Of a DNA stretch of 64,000 nucleotides, positions 9,718-18,295 are shown piece after piece (the stretch's first letter is position 1; every line of letters begins with the position of its first letter). A program made the translations under genes and the position numbers. The stretch covers positions 3,224,001 through 3,288,000 of the forward strand of contig NZ_AFEJ02000001.1 in NCBI RefSeq assembly GCF_000238775.2, read 5' to 3'. The notes below the pieces were generated by a model. It searched no databases. It was not told the origin of the DNA and worked only from the letters and a program-made list of their open reading frames with translations. The DNA comes from Acaryochloris sp. CCMEE 5410. GTDB lineage: Bacteria; Cyanobacteriota; Cyanobacteriia; Thermosynechococcales; Thermosynechococcaceae.

Positions 9718-11721
9718 CTAGGGAGTGGTTTGTGCAAGTAGGTTCTCAAAGGCATGGCGCTCGTGGGGGCTGCCCACTAACAGCAATCGATCACCGACTT
9801 CCAGTAAAGTCTGGGCATGGGGATATCGAAAGATACGTTGGCCCCGCCGCACCGCCATAATGGTGGCTCCCGTTCGACTCCGGATCTGGGTTTGGGCAAT
9901 GGTTTGATTGATAAAGGGAGAGTTAGGCTTTAGGGCATACCAGCGACCTTCGAGTCCTTCCACCGCACTGCCTAATTCGGGGGGCATCCGATCCCCCAAC
10001 TGTTTCGGCACAATTTCCCGGTAGTGGCCGGCCCGATAGGTATTGGCAATGGTTTGCACCTGTTGAATCGGGTCCCCCAAGTTGAGTAGGACATGAGCTC
10101 CCATTTCTAGGGATGCTTCAAATTCTGGCTGGACTACCTCTTTGGCTCCCAGTTGGTAGAGCACGTCAATTTCTTGGATTGCATGGGCACGGACCGTGAC
10201 ATCTAAACCAGGAACCATGCTTAGGGCTCGCTTAAGGGTTAACCGAGTGGCTAAAGGATCAGGCAAGGCAATAGCTAAGACGCGGGCTCGATCAAGTTTA
10301 GATTTACGTAAGACCAGTTCACTAGAGGCATCCCCAAATAGATAGGGAAGTTTTTGATCTCGCAAGGTCTGGAGGGTCGCTTCGTTATTTTCAATCACTA
10401 GGACGGGATGACGTTGCGATCGCAACATCCGTACCAAGGTTTGCCCAACCCGACCATAGCCAGCCACAACACAATGCCCTGTTAACCCCTCGGGAATCAC
10501 CACTTCTCGGGGCCGTTGGGCATAGATAAACCAGCGACCAATCCCCGGAATACGCTGAAGATACCTGGGAAGACGCGTTGACAGCTTAAACACAAAGGGG
10601 GTAATCAGCAGAGTAATGGCCGTCGTCCCCACCATCAATCCATAGAGTCGAGGAGAGAACAGATCCAGCTCCACAGCGACCCCCGCCAGCACAAAAGAAA
10701 ATTCCCCAATTTGATTAATGCCCAAACCCACCTTTAGGGCCGTGCTGAAACCATAGCCAAAGATCACCACTAAAGTCGTCACGATCAGGGCCTTGCCGAC
10801 CATCACAATCGCCACCAAACTCAGCAGAGTCCCCAAATTTTGAACTAAAAATAAGGGGTCAATCAGCATGCCAATCGAGGCAAAAAACAAGGTGGCAAAG
10901 ACATCTCGCATGGGCAAAATACTTTGCAGGGCATGGTCTGCATATTCCACCTGGGAAATCATTAATCCGGCGACAAATGCCCCCATCTCAATCCCTAAGC
11001 CCATGGACGCTGTGGCCAACGCCACTCCCATACACAGAGCAACCACGCTCAGCACAAACAGCTCTTGCGAACCGGTCTGAGCCACTTTTTTCATCAGGGT
11101 CGGGACAATTTTTAGTCCTGCAACAATGGCTAAGAGAAAAAACAAGGCGGTTTTGAGCACCGCAATCAGCAAGGCTTGGCCGATGGTGGCAGCCGGTTGA
11201 GTCAAGATGGGCAATACCGCCAGCATCAATCCCAAACTCAAATCCTGAATAATCAGAATTCCCAACATGACTTGGCCATGAACCGTCTGCATCTCATTGC
11301 GCTCAATCAAACTTTTGAGCACCACAGCCGTTGAGGAGAGGGAGAGCACTGCTCCCAAAAAAATCGCTTGGGGGAACGTCTCGACCCACTGGGTGAAGTA
11401 GGCCAAGCCACCGCCCAACAGGGTGGTGAGCAGAACTTGCAAGGTACCGCCGCCCAAGGCAATTTTGCGGACTTTTAAGAGATTGCTGAAAGAGAACTCA
11501 ACCCCCAGGGCAAAGAGCAGCAAGACGACGCCCATTTCCGCAAAAAAGTTAATGGCTCCTTCGGCTTTAACAATCTCTAAGCCAGACGGCCCCACGGCCA
11601 AGCCTGCGAGTAAATAGCCCAATAAGGCAGGCTGTCCCAGACGGGTCGTGAGATAACCACCCACAGCAGCAGTCCCTAAAACCGCTACCATATCGACAAT
11701 AAGAGAAAGTTCTGCAGCCAT
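9718..11721 (-). CDS. monovalent cation:proton antiporter (CPA2, Kef-type) with TrkA domains
   Basis: 667 residues. The first approximately 385 form a Na+/H+ exchanger domain with about 12 membrane spans (starting LSLIVDMVAVLGTAAVGGYL; LGQPALLGYLLAGLAVGPSGL is typical). A TrkA-N domain follows with its Rossmann loop (GHCVVAGYGRVGQTLVRML), then a TrkA-C domain at the C-terminus (ALKPNSPFINQTIAQTQIRSRTGATIMAVRRG). This is the KefB/KefC architecture, for K+ or Na+ efflux coupled to protons under nucleotide control. It is a single gene, divergent from surE. The transported ion cannot be settled from sequence. Confidence 0.9.
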   Translation of the reverse strand: MAAELSLIVDMVAVLGTAAVGGYLTTRLGQPALLGYLLAGLAVGPSGLEIVKAEGAINFFAEMGVVLLLFALGVEFSFSNLLKVRKIALGGGTLQVLLTTLLGGGLAYFTQWVETFPQAIFLGAVLSLSSTAVVLKSLIERNEMQTVHGQVMLGILIIQDLSLGLMLAVLPILTQPAATIGQALLIAVLKTALFFLLAIVAGLKIVPTLMKKVAQTGSQELFVLSVVALCMGVALATASMGLGIEMGAFVAGLMISQVEYADHALQSILPMRDVFATLFFASIGMLIDPLFLVQNLGTLLSLVAIVMVGKALIVTTLVVIFGYGFSTALKVGLGINQIGEFSFVLAGVAVELDLFSPRLYGLMVGTTAITLLITPFVFKLSTRLPRYLQRIPGIGRWFIYAQRPREVVIPEGLTGHCVVAGYGRVGQTLVRMLRSQRHPVLVIENNEATLQTLRDQKLPYLFGDASSELVLRKSKLDRARVLAIALPDPLATRLTLKRALSMVPGLDVTVRAHAIQEIDVLYQLGAKEVVQPEFEASLEMGAHVLLNLGDPIQQVQTIANTYRAGHYREIVPKQLGDRMPPELGSAVEGLEGRWYALKPNSPFINQTIAQTQIRSRTGATIMAVRRGQRIFRYPHAQTLLEVGDRLLLVGSPHERHAFENLLAQTTP

Positions 11722-11860
11722 ACCTTACTCTAGGAGCAATTTTTGAAGACAGGCTACTCTAACATCAATTCAGCAGTCTTCATCTGTAAGATGCAAGCAG
11801 CATCGATAATATACAATCCTGCACAAATAATCGAGCTGTCTTTGTCTGGATCGGAGGTCC

Positions 11861-12667
11861 ATGAAAATCTTAGTTGGCAATGATGATGGTATTTTTGCCC
11901 CCGGTGTCAGGGCCTTAGCCAATACGCTGGCCCTAGACCATGAGGTCACCGTCGTTTGCCCGGATCGAGAACGCTCTGCCACCGGGCACGGGCTCACCAT
12001 CCATCAGCCCATACGCGCCGAACAAGTGCAGTCCATGTTTGTCGATCAGGTCACCGCCTGGGCCTGTTCTGGCACGCCTGCAGACTGTATCAAGTTAGCC
12101 CTAGGCGCACTCCTAGACAGTCCACCAGATTTCGTCTTGTCGGGGATTAATCAAGGTCCCAATTTAGGCACAGACGTCCTGTACTCAGGGACGGTCTCAG
12201 CAGCCATGGAAGGAGTCATTGAAGGAATTACGAGTATTGCCTTTAGTTATGGCAGCTTTACAGACCAACAGTTCCAGCCAGCGGCTAATTTTGGCCAACA
12301 GTTATTAGAACATCTGATTCAGCATCCTTTATCAGAGCCTATGTTGCTAAATGTGAATGTCCCTGCTGTACCTGCCGATCAGATTCAAGGGGTGGCCCTC
12401 ACTCGTCAGGGGATCCGTCGTTACCATGACCTATTCGAAAAACGAATCGATCCGAGAGGAAAAACGTATTATTGGCTGGCAGGAGAGGTGATGGAAGATT
12501 TAGAAGACGATAGGATAGCCGATCCGTTTATCCTCACAGATGTTCAGGCGATTCGTCAACGATGCATTGCAATCACGCCTTTGCAATATAATCTGACTGC
12601 GAACAATAGTCTAAATCCTTTATTGGCCTGGCTTACACCCCTCCAGAACCGACAATCCGTAATTTGA
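11861..12667 (+). CDS. surE: 5'/3'-nucleotidase SurE
   Basis: 268 residues, the usual length. It removes phosphate from nucleoside monophosphates and perhaps exopolyphosphate, in the cytoplasm. The diagnostic N-terminus [19 protein letters not shown] carries the metal-binding DD pair (D8, D9). [13 protein letters not shown] and [25 protein letters not shown] complete the active site. A purine-rich GGATCGGAGG lies just before the ATG. It is followed by the MBL-fold hydrolase in the same direction. Confidence 0.95.
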   Translation: MKILVGNDDGIFAPGVRALANTLALDHEVTVVCPDRERSATGHGLTIHQPIRAEQVQSMFVDQVTAWACSGTPADCIKLALGALLDSPPDFVLSGINQGPNLGTDVLYSGTVSAAMEGVIEGITSIAFSYGSFTDQQFQPAANFGQQLLEHLIQHPLSEPMLLNVNVPAVPADQIQGVALTRQGIRRYHDLFEKRIDPRGKTYYWLAGEVMEDLEDDRIADPFILTDVQAIRQRCIAITPLQYNLTANNSLNPLLAWLTPLQNRQSVI

Positions 12668-12780
12668 TCACACGAATTGTTCTTATTTGGGCTAAAATTC
12701 ACAGAAACCCGCAGAAGTTTCATTGCTTCGATATGATTGGACTAACGGCCGATTCGGTCCAGGCCATCCACAAGCCATTT

Positions 12781-13689
12781 ATGCAAGAAAAGCTTACGGT
12801 TCGCTTTTGGGGCGTCAGGGGCAGTATTGCTTGTCCAGGGCTACACACCGTTCGTTACGGTGGCAATACCCCCTGTGTGGAAGTGCAAGCCGGACACCAA
12901 AAGTTCATCTTTGACGGTGGGACAGGCCTTAGAGTTCTGGGACAAGAGCTTCTTAAGCATCTACCGGTCGAAGCTCATATTTTCTTTTCCCATACCCACT
13001 GGGATCATATTCAAGGATTTCCCTTTTTCGCCCCTGCATTTATGCCGGGTAACCGTTTCCATATCTACGGCACCAGAGGATCCGATGGTAAGACCATTGA
13101 GAAACGCCTAACGGATCAGATGCTGCACCCCAACTTCCCTGTGCCTCTACAGATTATGGGGGGAAGTCTGGATTTTTATGATTTGGAAGCGGGCCAAACC
13201 GTCGAAGTTGAAGATATTACGATTCGCAATGCCATCCTCAATCATCCCGGCGGGTCTATCGGCTATCGGTTGGAATGGCAGGGATTGACGGTCAGCTATA
13301 TCACCGATACTGAGCATTTCCCAGACGCCCTAGACCCTAATGTGTTGGCCTTGGCCGATCAAGCCCATGTATTGATCTACGATGCCACCTATACTGACGC
13401 TGAATATCATGAAGCGGGCAATAGCAAGGTGGGCTGGGGACATTCCACCTGGCAAGAAGCGATTAAAATTGCGGAAGCGGCGAAGGTCGATCAGCTCGTT
13501 CTTTTCCATCATGATCCCCTCCACAATGATGTTTTCTTAGATGATATCGGGCGCAAAGCAGGTCATCGATTTACGAACTCAATCATTGCCCAAGAAGGCC
13601 TAAGCATTACCCTCACCCCGAATGGCCAATCTTCTTTACAGTATGCCGAACTTGGCCGCGCCATTTCTTCCGTGCCTGATCGTGCATGA
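12781..13689 (+). CDS. MBL-fold metal-dependent hydrolase
   Basis: About 302 residues from the ATG at 12781. Longer in-frame starts exist (ATG 12733, TTG 12664), but the conserved fold begins at LTVRFWGVRGSIACPG. The zinc motif SHTHWDHIQGFPFF, the later histidine in LNHPGGSIGYRLEW, the D in YDATYTDAEY and the terminal LFHHDP supply metal ligands. This is the cyanobacterial phosphodiesterase-like/RNase Z-like MBL type. The substrate is unknown. It follows surE closely and precedes ribF. Confidence 0.85.
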   Translation: MQEKLTVRFWGVRGSIACPGLHTVRYGGNTPCVEVQAGHQKFIFDGGTGLRVLGQELLKHLPVEAHIFFSHTHWDHIQGFPFFAPAFMPGNRFHIYGTRGSDGKTIEKRLTDQMLHPNFPVPLQIMGGSLDFYDLEAGQTVEVEDITIRNAILNHPGGSIGYRLEWQGLTVSYITDTEHFPDALDPNVLALADQAHVLIYDATYTDAEYHEAGNSKVGWGHSTWQEAIKIAEAAKVDQLVLFHHDPLHNDVFLDDIGRKAGHRFTNSIIAQEGLSITLTPNGQSSLQYAELGRAISSVPDRA

Positions 13690-13727
13690 TTAAGCTGACG
13701 GGCCTAAACTGTGTCAGAATTTGAGTT

Positions 13728-14651
13728 GTGTGGGTTACTTCATCATTAGAGACGGTTCGAACACCAACGGTGATTGCCCTTGGTAACTTTGATGGCATCC
13801 ATCAAGGGCATTGCCAGGTCATTCAGTCTCTGCTGTCTAACCGCTCAGATACCACCCAGGTCACGGTGGTTGCCTTTAATCCACACCCTCAGGCTTTTTT
13901 TTCGGGTGAGCATCAGCCCCTACTCACGCCACTTCCTGAAAAAACAGCATTATTGGAACAGTTAGGGGTCAATCAGCTGGTGCTGATTCCCTTTGACCAA
14001 GCCTTGGCCAATCTCAGTCCCCAAGACTTTGTCCAGGATATTTTGGTGGCCAAGCTGCAGGCGCAGTTTATTAGCGTGGGCTTTAATTTTTGTTTTGGCT
14101 ATCAGCGGGCAGGAACAGCAGAAGACTTGGTTGCGATCGCAGGTCAGTACCAAATCCCCGTCTCCATTACTGCCCCCCAAACAAACGGTTCAGAACCCAT
14201 TAGCAGCTCTGCCATTCGTGAAGCTTTACTGGTAGGGAACCTGGAGAAAGCCCAGCAAATGTTGGGACGAGCCTATGACCTCACAGGAACCGTGGTTAAA
14301 GGGCAGCAGTTAGGCCGTACCCTAGGCTTTCCGACCGCAAATTTGCAGGTGCCTACGGATAAATTTTGCCCTCGGACGGGCGTTTATAGCGTTAGCGTTA
14401 CCAGCAACCTTTGGTCTCAACCCCAACCTGGCGTCATGAACTGGGGCTGCCGCCCTACAGTAGACGGTCAGCAACCCACCTTAGAAGTTCATCTACTCGA
14501 TTGGTCTGGGGATCTGTATGGGCATACTGTGACTGTGCATTTGCAGCAATTTCTGCGATCGGAACAAAAATTTGCCTCTTTAGCGGATCTCAAAGCCCAA
14601 ATCCAGGCAGATTGTGAGATCGCTCGGGCATCCCTCGCAGCGGTTGTATAA
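13728..14651 (+). CDS. ribF: bifunctional riboflavin kinase/FMN adenylyltransferase
   Basis: 307 residues, standard length. It makes FMN from riboflavin and then FAD. The N-terminal FAD synthetase domain has ALGNFDGIHQGH and the later ISSSAIREALL; the C-terminal riboflavin kinase domain has LGRTLGFPTANLQ and GVMNWGCRPT. The start is a GTG at 13728; an internal ATG at 13774 in another frame is irrelevant. It lies 19 nt before the MoxR gene and probably shares a transcript. Confidence 0.95.
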   Translation: MWVTSSLETVRTPTVIALGNFDGIHQGHCQVIQSLLSNRSDTTQVTVVAFNPHPQAFFSGEHQPLLTPLPEKTALLEQLGVNQLVLIPFDQALANLSPQDFVQDILVAKLQAQFISVGFNFCFGYQRAGTAEDLVAIAGQYQIPVSITAPQTNGSEPISSSAIREALLVGNLEKAQQMLGRAYDLTGTVVKGQQLGRTLGFPTANLQVPTDKFCPRTGVYSVSVTSNLWSQPQPGVMNWGCRPTVDGQQPTLEVHLLDWSGDLYGHTVTVHLQQFLRSEQKFASLADLKAQIQADCEIARASLAAVV

Positions 14652-14670
14652 CCCATCTTTTTAGGTAGCT

Positions 14671-15600
14671 ATGGTGAATACTCTGACCAGTGTCCGGCCT
14701 CCAGTGCAGCGCCTGCAAGATAATCTCGGGACCGTTATCGTCGGCAAACATGAGGCCATTCAGTTAGTCCTGGTTGCCTTGCTGTCAGGCGGCCATGCCC
14801 TCCTGGAAGATGTGCCTGGTGTCGGTAAAACCCTCCTAGCGAAATCCTTGGCCCGCTCCATTGATGGTCAATTTCACCGGATTCAATGCACTCCCGATTT
14901 ACTTCCCAGTGACTTAACCGGGACCAATATTTGGAATCCCCAAGAAGGCAAATTTGAGTTTTTAGCCGGACCTATTTTTGCCAATGTCTTGCTCACGGAT
15001 GAAATTAACCGCGCCACACCCCGAACCCAGTCTGCCCTGCTGGAGGTGATGGAAGAAGCCCAAGTCACCATTGATGGGGTCTCTCATCCCGTTCTCGACC
15101 CATTTTTTGTAATTGCCACCCAAAACCCTGTTGAATATCAGGGTACGTTTCCCTTACCGGAAGCCCAACTGGATCGGTTTGCCTTATCTTTGAGTCTGGG
15201 GTATCCCTCAGAAACCGAAGAACTGCAAATGCTGGAGCGTCTGCAATCCGGCCAATCTTTTCAGACCTTACAGCCCTGCATTACCTTGGCAGAGGTCAAG
15301 CAGCTGCAGCAAGACTGTAGGGCCATTCATGTGGAATCTTCCGTCCAGCGCTATATTTTGGCGTTGGTCCGCGCGACACGGGAGCACGATGATATTACGT
15401 TGGGTATCAGCCCTAGGGGAACGGTGACCCTCCAACGTACCAGCCAAGCCTTAGCGCTGCTGAACGGGAGAGATTACGTTTTACCCGATGATGTCAAATT
15501 TTTAGCACCCTACGTCCTCCGCCATCGCCTGATTCCTGCGGCTGGCCATTCTGCCCAAGGGATTGTGGAGCAGTTACTGGGTGCGATCGCAATTCCCTAG
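14671..15600 (+). CDS. MoxR family AAA+ ATPase
   Basis: 309 residues, the normal MoxR length. It is thought to act as a chaperone-like ATPase assembling metal- or complex-containing proteins. Walker A is EDVPGVGKTLLAKSLA (residues about 42-57), Walker B LLTDEINRATPRTQSALLEVMEE, and sensor 1 ATQNPVEYQGTFPLPEAQLDRF. The lid domain carries GISPRGTVTLQRTSQALA. MoxR genes usually sit beside a DUF58/VWA partner; none is visible here. It ends with a HIP1 site just before the stop. Confidence 0.92.
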   Translation: MVNTLTSVRPPVQRLQDNLGTVIVGKHEAIQLVLVALLSGGHALLEDVPGVGKTLLAKSLARSIDGQFHRIQCTPDLLPSDLTGTNIWNPQEGKFEFLAGPIFANVLLTDEINRATPRTQSALLEVMEEAQVTIDGVSHPVLDPFFVIATQNPVEYQGTFPLPEAQLDRFALSLSLGYPSETEELQMLERLQSGQSFQTLQPCITLAEVKQLQQDCRAIHVESSVQRYILALVRATREHDDITLGISPRGTVTLQRTSQALALLNGRDYVLPDDVKFLAPYVLRHRLIPAAGHSAQGIVEQLLGAIAIP

Positions 15601-15883
15601 CGGTTTTCGACCTCAACACCAACCTATCAGTCCCAACCTTGGAACCGCCTCGAATAACCTTGCGTCAGAGGGAATAGCATCTCGATATGTGCAGAGCGAC
15701 GATTCCCTGCTGATCTGGGCTATCTAAGCTTGATTCATCCTTAAGTCAGCACATAATCGATCCCCTCGTATTTTATAAGTGGGGATGGATGCCTTTGCCA
15801 GCGGCTACCAATCTATGAGATTGCAAAGCGGTTGGCGTTGAGATCAGGTGAACCTCTACTTTCTGCACTCCTCTGCTGCCCCT

Positions 15884-17416
15884 ATGACAAAGACATTTTC
15901 TTGGTTGCCTCTGGCACTTTGTTCTCTGGCCTTGCCCGCTAGCATCAGCATGGCGCCCGTCCAGGCGCAAGTGCCAGGCTTCTGTCATTCCCCAGCCGGT
16001 GAAGCCAAAGCCAAACTCAGCCTCCTACGCGCAGCCATTGCTGGAGATACTGAAGCTCAGCGGGCCTATGACCGACAAGTCGCTGAAGATGCTCGTGAAC
16101 TACAGCAATGTCGAGCCCGCAATTGGCCCCAAAATCAGGCTATTTGGCTGCGGTTGCATGAATGTGACTTAGAACCCGGTGTCCTCGATACACTGCTGGA
16201 TCGGATCGTCAGTCGGGGCTATAACCAAGTTTATGTAGAGGTGTTTTACAACGGTCGTGTCTTGCTGCCCTCCAGCAATAATCCAACTGCTTGGCCCTCA
16301 GAGATTCGCAATCCCAAGTATGCCAATCGGGATTTACTGGCAGAGGCGATTCAAAAAGGGCGAGCCAGAGGTCTGAAGGTCTATGCTTGGATGTTTAGCC
16401 TCAATTATGGTCACCCCTATACTCAACGTCCCGATCGGCAATCGGCCATGGCCCGCAATGGCTACGGTCAAACGAGTTTGACCCTCAATGATCACACGGA
16501 TGCCAGTATTAGCTTAGATGGTGACATTGATAACGCCTTTGTGGACCCCTACAGCCCCCAGGCCCGCCAAGATTATGCTCAGATGCTGCAAGCAATATTA
16601 CAGCGTCGCCCGGATGGTGTCCTGTTTGACTATATTCGCTACCCCAGGCAAAAGGGGGCAGCTTCCGTGAGCAGTAAGCTTAATGATCTATGGATTTTTG
16701 GTAATGCAGCCCAACAAGCCTTGATTAACCGAGCCACGAATCAAAAGGGGCGGACCGTCATCCAACGCTATCTGCAGCAGGGACGGATTTCGGCTGGAGA
16801 ACTCAAAAGCATCGATGCCCAATACCCCCAGGAGAAAGCTGCCCTCTGGCAAGGCCGCAACCTCCCTAGCAGTCAGTTACCACCGATTGACATTCGCACC
16901 ACACGCCTTAATTGGGATTTATGGCTGCTCAGTGTCGCCCATGCCTATCAAGGGATTGTGGACTATCTATCGATTTTTGCCACCACCTCCATGCGCCAAG
17001 GGATTCCCGCCGGGGCAGCCTTTTTCCCCGATGCTAATCGTCGGATCGGGAAAGGCTATGACTCCAGAATGCAGCCCTGGCATCGGTTCCCCAAAAATAT
17101 TGAATGGCATGCCATGTCCTATGGCACCTGTGGTGATACAAGCTGTATTGTTCAGCAAGTAGAGCAGGTCTTGCAGCGAACTAGCGCTGCCCAAGTCAAA
17201 CCTGTGATTGCAGGCCAATGGGGACGGGCATTTCGCAGTCGCCCCTCCTTAGAAGTTCAAATGGCAGCCATTCGTCGGGTTGCTCCCCAAATTCGGACGG
17301 TCAGCCATTTTGACTTTTCCTGGCAAGATCCACAGTTTGCCAATGCCCGCCGCTCTTGTCGCGTTACCCTGCTGCCAGGAGAGGATAATGTGCAATCTTC
17401 TATTGTTCCTGAGTGA
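15884..17416 (+). CDS. secreted family-10-like glycosyl hydrolase (GHL10/DUF187 type)
   Basis: About 510 residues from the ATG at 15884 (a GTG at 15848 is in frame but adds a non-signal extension). The N-terminus is a signal peptide ending near MAPVQAQ. After a spacer of about 70 residues comes a TIM-barrel-like domain: LDRIVSRGYNQVYVEVFYNGRVL, GLKVYAWMFSLNYG, and GVLFDYIRYPRQ with the characteristic DYIRYP strand of this hydrolase group. The barrel continues to about residue 480 (TVSHFDFSWQDP). Likely periplasmic or external and acting on a polysaccharide; the substrate is unknown. Confidence 0.8.
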   Translation: MTKTFSWLPLALCSLALPASISMAPVQAQVPGFCHSPAGEAKAKLSLLRAAIAGDTEAQRAYDRQVAEDARELQQCRARNWPQNQAIWLRLHECDLEPGVLDTLLDRIVSRGYNQVYVEVFYNGRVLLPSSNNPTAWPSEIRNPKYANRDLLAEAIQKGRARGLKVYAWMFSLNYGHPYTQRPDRQSAMARNGYGQTSLTLNDHTDASISLDGDIDNAFVDPYSPQARQDYAQMLQAILQRRPDGVLFDYIRYPRQKGAASVSSKLNDLWIFGNAAQQALINRATNQKGRTVIQRYLQQGRISAGELKSIDAQYPQEKAALWQGRNLPSSQLPPIDIRTTRLNWDLWLLSVAHAYQGIVDYLSIFATTSMRQGIPAGAAFFPDANRRIGKGYDSRMQPWHRFPKNIEWHAMSYGTCGDTSCIVQQVEQVLQRTSAAQVKPVIAGQWGRAFRSRPSLEVQMAAIRRVAPQIRTVSHFDFSWQDPQFANARRSCRVTLLPGEDNVQSSIVPE

Positions 17417-17869
17417 CTGAGATAACAAAGGGAAATCTGGGTGCCGCAAATCAACAGCCTGACTGCTCTACCACACTCTATATAAAGCTTGTGCGTCCGC
17501 TGCAAACCCTTGAGAAACATTTGAACCGAAGCTCGTTTACTCTGACCGTACGCATCACATCAACGAACGGATTGAGAGGATTTGAACGGTAAACTGCATC
17601 TTTATAAGAAGAATTCCTAATGTATCTTAGGGACTCCTTCATGAAAGTCAAAATACTATTCAGATCAACGGCTTGCATTATTAAGCAAGGTTAGGAGATT
17701 ACCCAATGTTGCATTTAGGCCGAATGAAGGAATACAGGGTGTACAGTGCTTAGTGGAACATGATATGGAATGACTATCTAAAGCATTTTTACCTGTGTTT
17801 TGACAACTTATCCAATCTGCACTTAGCTCTATCTAGGTTCATATTGGAGCATCCTTTGAAGAGAACCCC
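17417..17869 (+). other. intergenic region upstream of KaiC-like operon
   Basis: 453 bp without a convincing gene; short frames here lack family features. TTGACA at 17800-17805 is a possible -35, but no good -10 follows at the right spacing. AAGAGAA shortly before 17870 may be the ribosome binding site. The operon promoter should lie here. Confidence 0.35.
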
Positions 17870-18295
17870 ATGAGCCACTCGGGACAACCCCCTGATCAAG
17901 CGAATAACGTTTCTGAAGAAAGCGTACAGGAGCGTGTTGATCAAGCCAAAACCATCGCCCGCAAGGAAGAGGTCATTGAAATTTATGAGGATCTCTTAAA
18001 AACGATTTGGAACCGGATTATGCCCACCCTCGGTCGAGTCACGGTGACCGCCATCATGGAGCGGGCATTAGTACTGACTGCAGAGAAATATCCGGTGATT
18101 CATCACTTGGAAGTCAGGGCAGAGGGGGTTTCATTTGACGTATTGCGCCAACGTCTTGGGGAAGAAGAGAAGCTAGCAATGCGGGACGCTCTTAAGGAGT
18201 TGATTGCCAATTTGATTGATATTCTAGCCATGCTCACAGGAGATATTTTGGTGCAACAACTGCTTAAGGAAATTGAGGGACGACAGCTCATATGA
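17870..18295 (+). CDS. uncharacterised helical protein, first gene of KaiC-like operon
   Basis: 141 residues; I do not recognise it. The N-terminal 25 residues are polar and likely disordered. The rest is almost all helix-forming: KEEVIEIYEDLLKTIWNRI, then GRVTVTAIMERALVLTAEKYPVIHHLEV, then RDALKELIANLIDILAMLTGDILVQQLLKEI. There is no membrane span, cysteine or catalytic motif. It is not KaiA and not KaiB (no thioredoxin-like LKLYVAG pattern). Its stop overlaps the start of the KaiC-like gene by 4 nt (ATGA), so translation is coupled. This suggests a dedicated partner or adaptor of the ATPase. Confidence 0.75.
   Translation: MSHSGQPPDQANNVSEESVQERVDQAKTIARKEEVIEIYEDLLKTIWNRIMPTLGRVTVTAIMERALVLTAEKYPVIHHLEVRAEGVSFDVLRQRLGEEEKLAMRDALKELIANLIDILAMLTGDILVQQLLKEIEGRQLI

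Noticed and set aside
12664-12780. N-terminal extension of the MBL-fold gene from a TTG overlapping surE
   Set aside because: The extension lacks similarity to the fold, and the ATG at 12781 sits directly before the conserved RFWGVRGS segment.
17478-17678. Minus-strand 66-codon frame upstream of the KaiC-like operon
   Set aside because: No family features, no ribosome binding site; likely chance frame in the promoter region.
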